A stretch of 34,002 nt of DNA, taken from contig JALWKV010000252.1 of NCBI GenBank assembly GCA_027081275.1, forward strand, positions 1 to 34,002. Direction: 5' to 3'. Positions 15,382 through 24,913 of this stretch are shown in pieces. The notes under the pieces were generated by a model that saw nothing but the letters and a program-made list of their open reading frames with translations, had not been told where the DNA came from and searched no databases. The stretch comes from Gammaproteobacteria bacterium (GTDB taxonomy: Bacteria; Pseudomonadota; Gammaproteobacteria; UWMA-0217). Positions within the stretch are counted from its first letter, which is position 1. Every line of letters starts with the position of its first letter. The position numbers and the translations under genes are program-made.

Positions 15382-16803
15382 TCAGGCTCGGCAATCCGAG
15401 TCCGGCGTCCAGAAATTCCCCGTCAACAGCAGCAGCGACAACAGGTTGATGCTGTCTTCGTAATAGCCTTCCCGACGATCGACGATCGCGTCGTAGAGCG
15501 CATCGAGCTGAGTCTGATAGCGGGCGTCGCTCATCAGCGCCACGGCCAGTGGCGCCGCGAAGAAGCTGGTGAAATAGTTGCCGTAGCTGGCCCCGTCCAG
15601 CGTAAAACCCGCGCCGATCTGTCCGGCGCCCACCGCCTCGACACGCTTCGCGGCAAAGTCGGCAATGCGCCGCAGCAACGTCAGCGAACGCCCGCCATTG
15701 AGCAGACCATCCATCCCCAGCCGCAGCGGCACCCTGCCAGCATTGTAGTGGTAGTCACCATCATGCGCCCCTTCAAGAAAGCCGGGGCGCGCCGGCCGGA
15801 AACGGCGCTCATCACCGACGCGCTCGGACTCGATGAAGTCCGGCAGCAGGCCGCTCTTCCGCGCAAAACGCGTTTGCACCTGGTCGACCACATTGAGTGA
15901 AGCGTCGAAGACGTCCCCCCACCCCGCCTCCGGCGCGGCGGCGGCGAAGGCGCGAAAGCTCGCCGGCATCAGGTCCGAGCTGCGCGGCGTAAACTCGTTG
16001 TGCGGCTCGCCGTAGGGATCGACCCAATCACCCAGCATCGGCAGATGGCTGTCCGGACCGATCATCGACTCCCGCAATGCCGCGATCAGCGTCTCCGCCT
16101 CGCGGCGGTAGTCGATCGCCCCGTCGCTACCCCACTGCCGGTCTGCCATCAGCAGCGCCAGCGCCATGTCGGCATCGCCATCGAAAGCCGCGGCATCGCC
16201 ACTGGCCGATTCCGGCACCTGCCATGCCATCAAACGTCGGTCGATGCTGCTGGGATGGAGGCGGGAGAAGCGCCAGAGGCCATCGAAATAGTGACGCGCC
16301 CGCGCATCGTGACCCGCCATCGCGACCGTGATCAACATGCCGTAACCCACCCCTTCCGAAACGGTCCGGCCACGCTCGGTCGCACTGAATGCGACACGAT
16401 AGAGCGGTGGCCAACTGGCGGATACATCGACGGGAACGAGATGATCGGCTTTCCACTCCTCGTAGGCCGAAACGACGTCGGCATCGAGTTGAGCGGCGCT
16501 GCGGTGGCCGGGCAGGATCGTGCCCGCAGCGTAGTCGGCATGCTGGGGAAAAGGGCAGGCCGGCACCGGTTCCAGGCGCTGCTCCACCGCGCGCGAACGG
16601 GGTTCGGTACCGGAAGCGTCGATCATGGCGAGGTCGACCGCCCCATTCGGGGCGGCCGTTGTCGCGGCCTTTGTCGCAGAGACCCGTACCGCCGCGGCCT
16701 CCTGTCCGCAGGCGGCCAACGCCACCGCAAGCAGACAGGAAACGGCAGTACGGGCAAGAATGAGAAGTGGACGGCTTTCGCCGTCCGGAGTCGTGCAAGC
16801 CAT
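15382..16803 (-). CDS. GH8-family glycoside hydrolase, predicted lipoprotein
   Basis: The 473-residue product has a lipoprotein signal: hydrophobic residues 13-30, then lipobox L-A-A-C with Cys32. A GH8 catalytic domain (endoglucanase/BcsZ/chitosanase family, alpha6/alpha6 barrel) spans about 95-465. Its conserved acid motif is VSEGVGYGM (Glu150, expected proton donor) and its acidic cluster is AFDGDADMALALL (Asp208/210/212). YHYNAGRVPLRLG and SINLLSLLLLTGNFW are further family elements. Members cut beta-1,4-linked glucans or glucosamine polymers, and BcsZ-type members assist cellulose export. No bcsA/bcsB lies nearby. The substrate may instead be the exopolysaccharide made by the Wzx/Wzy genes in this window (inference). 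The gene stands alone, convergent with slyD. Confidence 0.88.
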   Translation of the reverse strand: MACTTPDGESRPLLILARTAVSCLLAVALAACGQEAAAVRVSATKAATTAAPNGAVDLAMIDASGTEPRSRAVEQRLEPVPACPFPQHADYAAGTILPGHRSAAQLDADVVSAYEEWKADHLVPVDVSASWPPLYRVAFSATERGRTVSEGVGYGMLITVAMAGHDARARHYFDGLWRFSRLHPSSIDRRLMAWQVPESASGDAAAFDGDADMALALLMADRQWGSDGAIDYRREAETLIAALRESMIGPDSHLPMLGDWVDPYGEPHNEFTPRSSDLMPASFRAFAAAAPEAGWGDVFDASLNVVDQVQTRFARKSGLLPDFIESERVGDERRFRPARPGFLEGAHDGDYHYNAGRVPLRLGMDGLLNGGRSLTLLRRIADFAAKRVEAVGAGQIGAGFTLDGASYGNYFTSFFAAPLAVALMSDARYQTQLDALYDAIVDRREGYYEDSINLLSLLLLTGNFWTPDSDCRA

Positions 16804-16831
16804 TGGGTCACTTTTGTTATTGTTGTTTTTC

Positions 16832-16857
16832 TACCGACGGAATCGCGTCCGTCGGTA
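16832..16857. promoter_or_regulatory. Perfect 10-bp inverted repeat in the leader of the GH8 gene
   Basis: taccgacgga (16832-16841) and tccgtcggta (16848-16857) pair perfectly around the 6-nt loop atcgcg. The repeat lies 29-54 bp upstream of the GH8 start codon, within the likely promoter or 5' leader. It could be an operator or an mRNA hairpin. A weaker hairpin (gcgcttg/caagcgc) follows at 16890-16917. Up to 17037 nothing else is recognisable. Confidence 0.45.
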
Positions 16858-17037
16858 TCAGTGCTCTGGCGAACCGGCTCATGACCGGCGCGCTTGCTGG
16901 CTCTTTGCTTCAAGCGCAGGCGGATTACAGCCCATCCACCCCAACGGAACAACCGGACGACAGAAAAATCATCGCCGGGTTCCGCCCGCCGACACGGTTC
17001 TGGTGAGACAGCTCCCAGATTCCCGCGCCGCAGGCAT

Positions 17038-17065
17038 AAAAAAAGGCAGCCGAAGCTGCCTTTTT
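17038..17065 (-). terminator. UUCG-loop terminator of the rplM-rpsI operon (bidirectional)
   Basis: On the minus strand the stem GGCAGC/GCTGCC closes a C(TTCG)G tetraloop and is followed by seven T. This is an exceptionally stable intrinsic terminator. On the plus strand the same stem is followed by five T, so it could work both ways. It lies about 200 bp past the rpsI stop, with palindromic element B in between. Confidence 0.92.
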
Positions 17066-17069
17066 AACC

Positions 17070-17253
17070 CTAGCCTGGATTTCTCACCACCCTTCTACTG
17101 CGACGTTCCAATGGCGCGCCCTGGCTGGCTTTCGCTCGGTCGGAGTGCTCGACATAGTGTCGGCTATGCCTGCGCGCTCCTCGGTCGCGAAAGCCACCCA
17201 TGCCTCACCCTTGATCCGTCTCGCTACGAACGGTGGTGAGAAATCCGGGCTAG
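17070..17253. mobile_element. Palindromic MITE-like element B (184 bp)
   Basis: The 22-bp terminal inverted repeats at 17070-17091 and 17232-17253 match at 21 positions and begin CTAGCCTGGATTTCTC. The inner halves are also partly complementary (ggctttcgc near 17126 with gcgaaagcc near 17201). The centre is a perfect catag/ctatg pair (17153-17157, 17164-17168) almost exactly at the midpoint, so the entire element can fold as one long hairpin. It has no coding capacity. It sits between the rpsI stop (13 bp away) and the operon's terminator (4 bp away), so it is transcribed as part of the rplM-rpsI 3' untranslated region. Confidence 0.78.
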
Positions 17254-17266
17254 CCGAAAGGCAGGA

Positions 17267-17653
17267 TCAACGTTTCGAGAACTGCTTGGCCCGACGCGCC
17301 TTGGCCAGACCGACCTTCTTGCGCTCGACCTTGCGCGCATCGCGGGTCAGCAGACCCTCGGACTTGAGGCTGCCGCGCAGCGTCTCGTCGTACTGCAGCA
17401 GCGCGCGGGCGATGCCGAGACGAATTGCGCCAGCCTGACCGTTCGGACCGCCGCCCTTGACGGTGGCGACGATATCGAACTTCTCGACGGTGTCAGTGGT
17501 CTCGAGCGGCTGCTTGACGATCATGCGGGAAGTCTCGCGACCGAAGAACTCGTCCAGCGACTTGTTGTTGACGGTGATCGAACCGCTGCCGGGACGAACG
17601 AACACCCGTGCCGATGATGACTTTCTGCGCCCTGTTCCGTAGTACTGATTCAT
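17267..17653 (-). CDS. rpsI: 30S ribosomal protein S9
   Basis: The 128-residue product shows the S9 pattern throughout: [17 protein letters not shown] at the N-terminus, [14 protein letters not shown], the [20 protein letters not shown] signature and the universally conserved C-terminal tail QFSKR, whose last Arg reaches the P-site tRNA. It follows rplM by 14 bp in the usual rplM-rpsI order. The stop codon is 13 bp from element B. Confidence 0.98.
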   Translation of the reverse strand: MNQYYGTGRRKSSSARVFVRPGSGSITVNNKSLDEFFGRETSRMIVKQPLETTDTVEKFDIVATVKGGGPNGQAGAIRLGIARALLQYDETLRGSLKSEGLLTRDARKVERKKVGLAKARRAKQFSKR

Positions 17654-17667
17654 GCTGCTGACCTTGA

Positions 17668-18096
17668 TTAGATTTCCAGTGGCTTAGGCTGCTGCGCGCT
17701 GTGAGCGTGCTCCGGACCAGCATAAACCTTGAGTTTCTTGAACATTGCCCGGCCCAGAGAGTTCTTGGGCAACATGCCCTTGACGGCCTTCTCGATGACT
17801 CTCTCCGGCGCCTTGTCGATCAGTTTCTCGAAGCTGATCGACTTGAGATTGCCGATGTAGCCCGTGTGATGGTGGTACATCTTGTCAGTACGCTTGTTGC
17901 CGGTCACGGCGACCTTTTCGGCATTGATGACGACGATGTAGTCGCCGGTATCGACATGGGGCGTATAGATCGGCTTGTGCTTGCCGCGCAGGCGGTAAGC
18001 GATCTCGCTCGCCAACCTGCCCAGCGTCTTGTCCGTCGCATCAACCAGGAACCACTCCCGTTTGACCTCGGCAGGTTTAGCACTAATCGTTTTCAT
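17668..18096 (-). CDS. rplM: 50S ribosomal protein L13
   Basis: The product has 142 residues, exactly the length of E. coli L13. It contains [56 protein letters not shown] and the signature [22 protein letters not shown] chose the ATG at 18096: it gives the family N-terminus MKTISAKP and has GGAG 9 bp upstream; a TTG three codons earlier is less likely. It is the first gene of the rplM-rpsI operon, driven by the promoter at 18181-18209. Confidence 0.98.
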   Translation of the reverse strand: MKTISAKPAEVKREWFLVDATDKTLGRLASEIAYRLRGKHKPIYTPHVDTGDYIVVINAEKVAVTGNKRTDKMYHHHTGYIGNLKSISFEKLIDKAPERVIEKAVKGMLPKNSLGRAMFKKLKVYAGPEHAHSAQQPKPLEI

Positions 18097-18180
18097 TCCA
18101 ACCAACTCCGTACATAGAAGGCTATATGGTGTCCGCCAGCGTCGTCGCTACGACAAACCCTGCCGAACGAAAGGCGCGAA

Positions 18181-18209
18181 ACTATAGCGAATCGGGGATT
18201 GGCGCGCAA
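18181..18209 (-). promoter_or_regulatory. Sigma-70 promoter of rplM-rpsI
   Basis: On the minus strand a -35 TTGCGC (18209-18204) and a -10 TATAGT (18186-18181) are separated by exactly 17 bp. Transcription would start near 18174, about 78 bp upstream of the rplM ATG. The location between the argB terminator and rplM fits. Confidence 0.75.
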
Positions 18210-18241
18210 GCAATGACAGGCGCTGACGCAATCAGTCAGGC

Positions 18242-18274
18242 AAAAAAAAGCGCGGCCGCCGTCGGGCGCCGCGC
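18242..18274 (-). terminator. Rho-independent terminator downstream of argB
   Basis: On the minus strand the arms GCGCGGC (18274-18268) and GCCGCGC (18256-18250) pair perfectly around a GC-rich 11-nt loop and are followed by eight T (18249-18242). It lies about 150 bp past the argB stop and separates that unit from the rplM promoter. The sequence between 18275 and 18423 is AT-richer than its surroundings and shows nothing else. Confidence 0.8.
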
Positions 18275-18423
18275 CAATCTACCACCAAAGGAGGATGGAG
18301 GATCCATGAATGACTAAGCCACCACACTTAATCATTATGTTAGTATTTTCGAATATTCGGTATTAGCTGTCAACACTTTTTCGCACTGCTGCCGGTCAAC
18401 CTTCTCCGGCCGGGCGACCGGGC

Positions 18424-19293
<870 letters not shown>

Positions 19294-19310
19294 TCAGTCC
19301 AGTCAGAGAT

Positions 19311-19907
19311 TCAGGGGTCGGCCGGACGCTTGCCGGCCACGGCTTCCCGCGCCAGCAACAGCAGCGCGGCGACGGCGCCGCCAATGGCGCCATAGAGATG
19401 GGAGTTGACCACCACCGGCCCGCCGGCCATGTCGCTGGTGCCAGGCAGCGCCCCCACCGCCTGCTCCCAGGTCAGCTTGACGGCGAACAGCGCCAGCAGC
19501 AGCACGGCGAAGCGGGTATCGCGCCCCAGCAGGCGGATGCCGCCGGCGATGAAGAGGCCATGCAGCAGCCCGGACAGGCCGACATACCAGATGAGTCGCG
19601 GATCGAAAAGATAGAGCCCGACGGTGACGAACAGCCCGCCCACCAGCACGATCCACAGCCACTCGCCGACACTGAACTCGTCGTCGTAGAACCACCACAC
19701 CATCAGCAGGCCGACGAGATTGAGCCCCAGATGGCTCCAGCCGAGGTGGACGAGATTGCCCGTCAGCAGCAGCCACAGCTGCCCCTGCGCCACGCCTTCG
19801 CGGGAATAGCGCAGCGCGGTGTCGAGCCCCAGCGCCTGCAGCACGGTGCTGACGACGGCAATACCGATCGGAATCCACCACACCGGTGGCACGCGAAAGG
19901 GGAGCAT
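19311..19907 (-). CDS. rrtA: Rhombosortase (GlyGly-CTERM rhomboid protease)
   Basis: The 198-residue intramembrane serine protease has about six hydrophobic helices. Rhombosortase-type features are the GQLWLLLTGNLVHLGWSHLGLNL stretch (H54, H59, N63), the catalytic serine in GLSGLLHG (Ser112), the KLTWEQAVG segment, and the catalytic His in NSHLYGAIGG (His170). The subfamily cleaves the C-terminal GlyGly-CTERM anchor of exported proteins so that they can be released or lipid-anchored. I see no protein with a GlyGly-CTERM tail in this window, so substrates would be encoded elsewhere. A generic rhomboid function is the alternative. It precedes argB by 20 bp and diverges from the oxidoreductase gene. 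Confidence 0.82.
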   Translation of the reverse strand: MLPFRVPPVWWIPIGIAVVSTVLQALGLDTALRYSREGVAQGQLWLLLTGNLVHLGWSHLGLNLVGLLMVWWFYDDEFSVGEWLWIVLVGGLFVTVGLYLFDPRLIWYVGLSGLLHGLFIAGGIRLLGRDTRFAVLLLALFAVKLTWEQAVGALPGTSDMAGGPVVVNSHLYGAIGGAVAALLLLAREAVAGKRPADP

Positions 19908-19917
19908 CTCGGGGTCC

Positions 19918-19926
19918 TGTTACAAT
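19918..19926 (+). promoter_or_regulatory. Candidate extended -10 promoter for the oxidoreductase gene
   Basis: TGTTACAAT (TG at 19918-19919, hexamer TACAAT at 19921-19926) is a good extended -10 element 58 bp upstream of the ATG at 19984. It lies in the short divergent gap after the rhombosortase start. Confidence 0.45.
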
Positions 19927-19983
19927 CCGGCCCGCAATTCTACCTGAACCCGTGGATTCGAGGTTCAACAACTGGAGATGAAC

Positions 19984-20829
19984 ATGACGACCGCCATCAT
20001 CGGAACCGGCCTGATGGGCGCCGCCACGGCGCAACGACTGCATGACGCGCAGCAGGACATCATCGCCTGGAACCGTCACGCCGAGCGGGCGCGGCAGCAA
20101 CTCGGCGAGCATGTGGAGGTAATCGACAGCCTTGCCGAGGCCGTTGCGCGGGCCGACACGCTGCTGCTGTTTCTCAGCGACGCCGCGGCCATCGACGCGA
20201 CGCTCTTCTCACTGCCGGAGGGAGCGCTGCGCGACAAGGTCATCATCCAGATGGGCACCATCGCCCCCGCCGAGAGCCGCGACTTTCTGTCGCGCGCCAC
20301 CGCGCTGGGCGGCGACTGGCTGGAATCGCCGGTGCTCGGCAGCATCCCCGAGGCGCGCGCCGGCACGCTGCTGCTGATGGTCGGCGCCACGGCGGCGCAG
20401 TTCGAGCGGCATCGCCCCCTGCTTGCGCTGCTCGGCAAGCCCCGACTCATCGGGCCGGTCGGCAAGGCGGCCGCCGTCAAGCTGGCGATGAACCAGCTCA
20501 TTGCCGGACTCACGGCCAGCTTTGCCCTCAGCCTCAACTTCGTGCTCGCCGAGGGCGCCGACGTCGAGCAGTTCATGGAGATCCTGCGCGACTCGGCGCT
20601 CTACGCCCCCACCTTCGACAAGAAGCTCGACAAAATGCTGACCTCGAACTACGACAACCCCAATTTTCCGCTCAAGCACCTCGACAAGGACGTCAGGCTG
20701 TTCCTGCGAGCGGCCGGCGAACACGCCCTGAACACGGCGATGCTGGAAGGCGTCGAGAAGATACTGCAACAGGGCCTTGCGGCGGGACGCGGCGGCCAGG
20801 ACTACTCGGCGCTAAGGGAAAGCATTTGA
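19984..20829 (+). CDS. NAD(P)-dependent beta-hydroxyacid dehydrogenase family oxidoreductase
   Basis: The 281-residue product belongs to the 3-hydroxyisobutyrate dehydrogenase/6-phosphogluconate dehydrogenase-like superfamily. An N-terminal Rossmann loop (AIIGTGLMGAATAQRL) is followed by the NADP-type residues WNRHAER. The substrate loop is SPVLGSIPEARAGTLLLMVG, and the catalytic Lys lies in VGKAAAVKLAMNQL. The C-terminal helical part has FPLKHLDKDVRLFL, as in glyoxylate/succinic-semialdehyde reductases. The Asn-Arg pair after strand 2 suggests NADPH preference. Two ATGs lie 6 bp apart; GGAG directly abuts the first and sits 6 bp from the second, so I chose 19984. The true substrate cannot be told from sequence. 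It converges with glgA, with a 16-bp gap. Confidence 0.85.
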   Translation: MTTAIIGTGLMGAATAQRLHDAQQDIIAWNRHAERARQQLGEHVEVIDSLAEAVARADTLLLFLSDAAAIDATLFSLPEGALRDKVIIQMGTIAPAESRDFLSRATALGGDWLESPVLGSIPEARAGTLLLMVGATAAQFERHRPLLALLGKPRLIGPVGKAAAVKLAMNQLIAGLTASFALSLNFVLAEGADVEQFMEILRDSALYAPTFDKKLDKMLTSNYDNPNFPLKHLDKDVRLFLRAAGEHALNTAMLEGVEKILQQGLAAGRGGQDYSALRESI

Positions 20830-20845
20830 AAATCGGCGGCCGGTG

Positions 20846-22318
20846 CTAACGCCCGCCAGCCGTGCCCGCCATCCGGCTCAGCCCCCGGTAGAGGCGCAGA
20901 TATTCCTTAGCGGAATGCTTCCAGCTGAAGTCCTGCCCCATCGCCGTGGTCTGCAGCTGCCGCCAGACGGAAGGCTCACGATAGCGCGCCAGCGCCTCCG
21001 TCACCGCCCGCTCCAGCGCCGACCGCGACAGGCTGTCCATCCAGAACCCGGTGGCCGTGCCATCGGCGATGGTCTGCTCGGTCGCATCGACCACGGTATC
21101 GCGCAGACCACCGGTGGGATAGACGATGGGCAGCGTACCGTAGGCCTGGCTGTACATCTGGTTCAGGCCGCAGGGCTCGAAGCGCGACGGCATCAGAAAG
21201 GCGTCGGCGCCCGCCTCGATCAGGTGGGCCAGCGTCTCGTCGTATCCGATCACCCCCCCCACCCTGTCGGGCCACTGGCTCATGGCCTCGGCCAGCCGGG
21301 TTTCGAAACGGGCCTCGCCGGAGCCCTCGATCACGATCTGCACCGGCTGCCTGACCAGCGCGGGCAGCGCATCGAGGATGAGATCGATGCCCTTCTGCTC
21401 CACCATGCGACCGACGTTGCCGAGCAACATCACATCGGGATCCTCCGGCAGGCCGAGCTGGCGCTGAAGCGCCAGCTTGTTCTCCACCTTGCGGTCGAGG
21501 TGCTCGGCATCGTAGGTGGCCGCTATCAGCGGATCGGTCGCCGGATTCCATGTTTTTGTGTCAATGCCGTTGATGATGCCGATCAGATCATCGGAGCGGT
21601 AGAGCAGCAGGCCCGACAGGCCATAGCCGAATTCGTCGTGCTTGATCTCCTCGGCATAGCTGGGGCTGACGGTGGTGATGCGATCGGCATAGACCAGTCC
21701 GCCCTTGATGAACGACAGCATGTGGTGGAACTCCACGCCGTCATGCGACCAGGACGAGGGGGGCAGCGCCAGCTCGGCATGGTACGAAGCAGGATAGATG
21801 CCCTGATAGGCCAGATTGTGGATGGTGAAGATCGTCGGCGTGACCAGCTGCTCCTGATGCATGTAGACCGGCAGCAGCCCGGTCTGCCAGTCGTTGCAGT
21901 GCACCAGATCGAACTTGTGGCCGATGGCCGTGCGGTGCGCCAGCACCCGCGCCAGCGCCTGGTTGAACAGACCGAAACGGATCGGATTGTCCGGCCACTC
22001 CTCGCCCTCGTCATTGAGGTAGGGGTTGCCGTGCCGCTCGGAGAACAGCGGATGGTCGACCAGCCACAACCGCACCTTCGAATTCGGCAGCCGCGACTCG
22101 CGAATCAGGGCATAGCCGCGAAAGGTCGAGACATAGGCGATGACCCGCGCCTTGAGCTGCTCCAGCACGCGGGCATAACCCGGCAGGGCGACGATCACCT
22201 CCACGCCCAGATCCTGCAGCGCCAGCGGCAGAAACCCCGCCACATCGGCGAGGCCGCCGGTCTTGATCAGGGGATAGGCTTCGCTCGCGGCGAAGAGAAC
22301 CCTCAGCTTCCTGCTCAT
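20846..22318 (-). CDS. glgA: Glycogen synthase (GT5)
   Basis: The 490-residue enzyme transfers glucose from ADP-glucose to growing alpha-1,4-glucan. The N-terminal ADP-glucose site [54 protein letters not shown], the second-lobe [15 protein letters not shown] and the donor-site Glu in [20 protein letters not shown] are all present. The ATG at 22318 overlaps the glgB stop by 4 bp (ATGA), which sets the start and implies translational coupling; the longer frame upstream lies inside glgB. E. coli GlgA is 477 residues. The gene order is glgB then glgA, diverging from glgC. Confidence 0.97.
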   Translation of the reverse strand: MSRKLRVLFAASEAYPLIKTGGLADVAGFLPLALQDLGVEVIVALPGYARVLEQLKARVIAYVSTFRGYALIRESRLPNSKVRLWLVDHPLFSERHGNPYLNDEGEEWPDNPIRFGLFNQALARVLAHRTAIGHKFDLVHCNDWQTGLLPVYMHQEQLVTPTIFTIHNLAYQGIYPASYHAELALPPSSWSHDGVEFHHMLSFIKGGLVYADRITTVSPSYAEEIKHDEFGYGLSGLLLYRSDDLIGIINGIDTKTWNPATDPLIAATYDAEHLDRKVENKLALQRQLGLPEDPDVMLLGNVGRMVEQKGIDLILDALPALVRQPVQIVIEGSGEARFETRLAEAMSQWPDRVGGVIGYDETLAHLIEAGADAFLMPSRFEPCGLNQMYSQAYGTLPIVYPTGGLRDTVVDATEQTIADGTATGFWMDSLSRSALERAVTEALARYREPSVWRQLQTTAMGQDFSWKHSAKEYLRLYRGLSRMAGTAGGR

Positions 22319-24501
22319 GCTTCCAGTTTGAGAATCAGGCCGCCCAGCGGCGGCAGGGTCATGTTGAGAGAATGCGGCAGGTTCATCCACGGGTTCGGTT
22401 CCGACACCAGATAGTCGAAGTTGCCCGTGTTGCTGCCGCCGTAGTAGGTCGAGTCGGAATTGAACACTTCATGGTAGCGCCCCGGTGCCGGCACGCCGAT
22501 GCGGTAGTTCTGGCGCACCACGGGGGTAAAGTTAAGGACTACGATGACGAAGTCGGCGCCATAGCGCCGCTGGAACGAGATTACCGACTGCGCCGCGTCG
22601 TTGCAGTCGATCCAGGAAAAGCCCTCGCTGTAGAAATCGTCGCCGTGCAGCGCCGGCATCTCCCGGTAGAGCCGGTTGAGGTCGGACAGCAGCTTGTGCA
22701 CGCCGGCATGCTCGCGATGCTCCAGATAGGACCACTCGATTGGCCGCGTCTCCGACCACTCCTCGTACTGCGCCAGCTCGGAGCCCATGAACAGCAGCTT
22801 CTTGCCCGGATAGCAGTACTGATAGGTATAGAGCAGGCGCAGATTGGCGAACTGCTGCCAGCGGTCGCCGGGCATTTTCGCGATCATCGAGCCCTTGCCG
22901 TGCACCACTTCGTCGTGGGAGAACGGCAGCACGAAGTTCTCGGTGAAGCTGTAGAGCATGCCGAAGGTGAGATTGTTGTGGTGGTAGTGGCGGTGCACCG
23001 GATCCTTCGACATGTAGGTCAGCGTGTCGTGCATCCAGCCCATGTTCCACTTCATCGAGAAGCCGAGCCCGCCAAGATAGACCGGACGCGAGACCTGCGG
23101 CCACGAAGTCGACTCCTCGGCGATCATCACCACGCCCGGAAATTCCTCGCCGATGACGCTGTTGAGGTGCTTGATGAACTCGATCGCTTCGAGATTCTCG
23201 TTGCCGCCGTAGCGGTTCGGCACCCACTCGCCGGGCTCGCGGGAGTAGTCGAGGTAGAGCATCGAGGCGACGGCGTCCATGCGGATGCCGTCGATGTGGA
23301 ACTCCTCGATCCAGTAGATGGCGCTGGAGATGAGGAAGTTCTTCACCTCGTTGCGACCGAAATTGAAGATCTTCGTGCCCCAGTCCTTGTGCTCGCCGAG
23401 GCGCGGATCGGCATGCTCGTACAGCGGCGTGCCGTCGAAACGGGCCAGCGCCCAGTCGTCCTTGGGAAAGTGCGCCGGCACCCAGTCGAGGATCACGCCG
23501 ATCTCGTGCTGATGGAGGTAGTCGACGAAGAAACGCAGATCGTCGGGCGTGCCGAAGCGGGAGGTGGGCGCATAGTAACCGGTGACCTGATAGCCCCAGG
23601 AGGCATCCAGCGGATGCTCGGTGATCGGCAACAGCTCGATGTGGGTGTAGCCCAGCGGCTTGAGGTAGTCCACCAGCCGCCGCGCCAGCTCGCGGTAGTT
23701 GAGAAAGTTGCCCTGCTCGTCCAGCTGCCAGGAGCCGAGATGCACCTCGTAGATCGAAATCGGCGCGTGCATCCAGTCCCACTTCGCCCTGCTTTCGACC
23801 CAGCGGCCGTCGCGCCATTCATGGCTGGTCGGCGCCGGCACCACCGAGGCCGTCTTGGGCCGCAGTTCCGCCTGCTGGGCGTAGGGATCGAACTTGGTCA
23901 GCACCTCGCCGGTCTCGCCGTTGCGCAGCTCGAACTTGTAGACGATGCCCGGCTCCAGCTCGGGGATGAAGATCTCCCAGACGCCGCTGGCGCCGCGATT
24001 GCGCATCGGGTTGCGCAATCCGTCCCACTGGTTGAAGTCGCCGATGACGCTGACGCGCTGGGCATTGGGCGCCCAGGTGGCGAACATGACGCCGTCGATG
24101 CCGTCGATCGTCACGGGATGCGCGCCGAGGTGGCGGTAGATGTGCCAGTGGTGCCCCTTGGAGAAGAGATGCAGGTCGAACTCGGGAATCAGCACGCCGA
24201 AGCTGTAGGGATCGTGGAACTCGAAACTGTGGCCGGTCTTGTCCACGGCATGGAGACGGTAGTGCTGCGGCATCTCCTCGTCCATGCCGCGCCAGACGAA
24301 AAAATCGCTGCCTTCGATCCGCTGCATCGGCTCCTTCGCCTCGCCGATGGCCAGCGTCTCGACATGGGGCGCGAACACCACGATCTCGACCATGCCTTCC
24401 TCGTCGGCGGGGTGGCGGCCGAGCACGCTGAAGGGATCATGGCATTGACCATTGATCAGCTTCTGTTGCGCCTGCGTTATCTTTTTGCTTGCATCAACCA
24501 T
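22315..24501 (-). CDS. glgB: 1,4-alpha-glucan branching enzyme (GH13)
   Basis: The product has 728 residues, equal in length to E. coli GlgB. N-terminal CBM48-type modules (about 25-115 and 120-225, [25 protein letters not shown]) precede a GH13 barrel. Catalytic residues are the Asp nucleophile in [17 protein letters not shown], the Glu acid in [12 protein letters not shown] and the Asp in [17 protein letters not shown]-terminal all-beta domain ends in [11 protein letters not shown] chose the ATG at 24501 because it gives the family length; the frame continues 41 codons upstream without homology. It makes alpha-1,6 branches in glycogen. It is the first gene of glgBA. Confidence 0.97.
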   Translation of the reverse strand: MVDASKKITQAQQKLINGQCHDPFSVLGRHPADEEGMVEIVVFAPHVETLAIGEAKEPMQRIEGSDFFVWRGMDEEMPQHYRLHAVDKTGHSFEFHDPYSFGVLIPEFDLHLFSKGHHWHIYRHLGAHPVTIDGIDGVMFATWAPNAQRVSVIGDFNQWDGLRNPMRNRGASGVWEIFIPELEPGIVYKFELRNGETGEVLTKFDPYAQQAELRPKTASVVPAPTSHEWRDGRWVESRAKWDWMHAPISIYEVHLGSWQLDEQGNFLNYRELARRLVDYLKPLGYTHIELLPITEHPLDASWGYQVTGYYAPTSRFGTPDDLRFFVDYLHQHEIGVILDWVPAHFPKDDWALARFDGTPLYEHADPRLGEHKDWGTKIFNFGRNEVKNFLISSAIYWIEEFHIDGIRMDAVASMLYLDYSREPGEWVPNRYGGNENLEAIEFIKHLNSVIGEEFPGVVMIAEESTSWPQVSRPVYLGGLGFSMKWNMGWMHDTLTYMSKDPVHRHYHHNNLTFGMLYSFTENFVLPFSHDEVVHGKGSMIAKMPGDRWQQFANLRLLYTYQYCYPGKKLLFMGSELAQYEEWSETRPIEWSYLEHREHAGVHKLLSDLNRLYREMPALHGDDFYSEGFSWIDCNDAAQSVISFQRRYGADFVIVVLNFTPVVRQNYRIGVPAPGRYHEVFNSDSTYYGGSNTGNFDYLVSEPNPWMNLPHSLNMTLPPLGGLILKLEA

Positions 24502-24913
24502 GAACTGGCACCCAAAATCCGCGGTAACCATTCGGCGGGACCGTCTCTCGCCCCGCGCCGAACCGTTACGATCCGTGATCACCCGCGAGCATTTCCGGCC
24601 CGCGAGCGACAGCCATTTTTTCACCCCGGTGTTCTCTTCGGGGGGACGATTCGAAACACTGGCGCACCGTGCCGAAGGTTATCGCCCCGGCCGGAACAAA
24701 ATGGAATGAGAGACTATTCTTTCATTGATTCAAGTCAACATGAAAGTCGTTTTTTTCGTAACACTGACAACAGCGTATTGTTTTGGGATGTTCGTGGAAA
24801 ATTTGCGCTATCCTGCCGCGAGGCAGTAACCCGCCCGGACAGCGCCGGAGCTGTGACAGAACAGTGCTGCTGCCAACGAGAAAGCAGCCGCAACAATTCA
24901 GGATCCACTACTC
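24502..24913. other. 412-bp divergent intergenic region between glgB and glgC
   Basis: No gene is seen here. The half nearest glgB is GC-rich and may include part of a long 5' leader. The part around 24705-24800 is AT-rich and contains the candidate glgB promoter and a small tttcat/atgaaa inverted repeat (24720-24745). The glgC ATG at 24914 is preceded by AGGA 10 bp upstream. No convincing -35/-10 pair for glgC was found; TATCCT near 24810 is a possible -10. Confidence 0.6.
24711..24738 (-). promoter_or_regulatory. Candidate promoter for glgB-glgA
   Basis: On the minus strand TTGACT (24738-24733) matches five of six -35 bases. A 16-bp spacer separates it from TAGTCT (24716-24711), a weak -10. 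Transcription would begin about 205 bp upstream of the glgB ATG, giving a long leader. Confidence 0.35.

Noticed and set aside
18126-18317. A 63-codon frame upstream of rplM
   Set aside because: It overlaps the rplM promoter and the argB terminator and has no ribosome binding site or family features.
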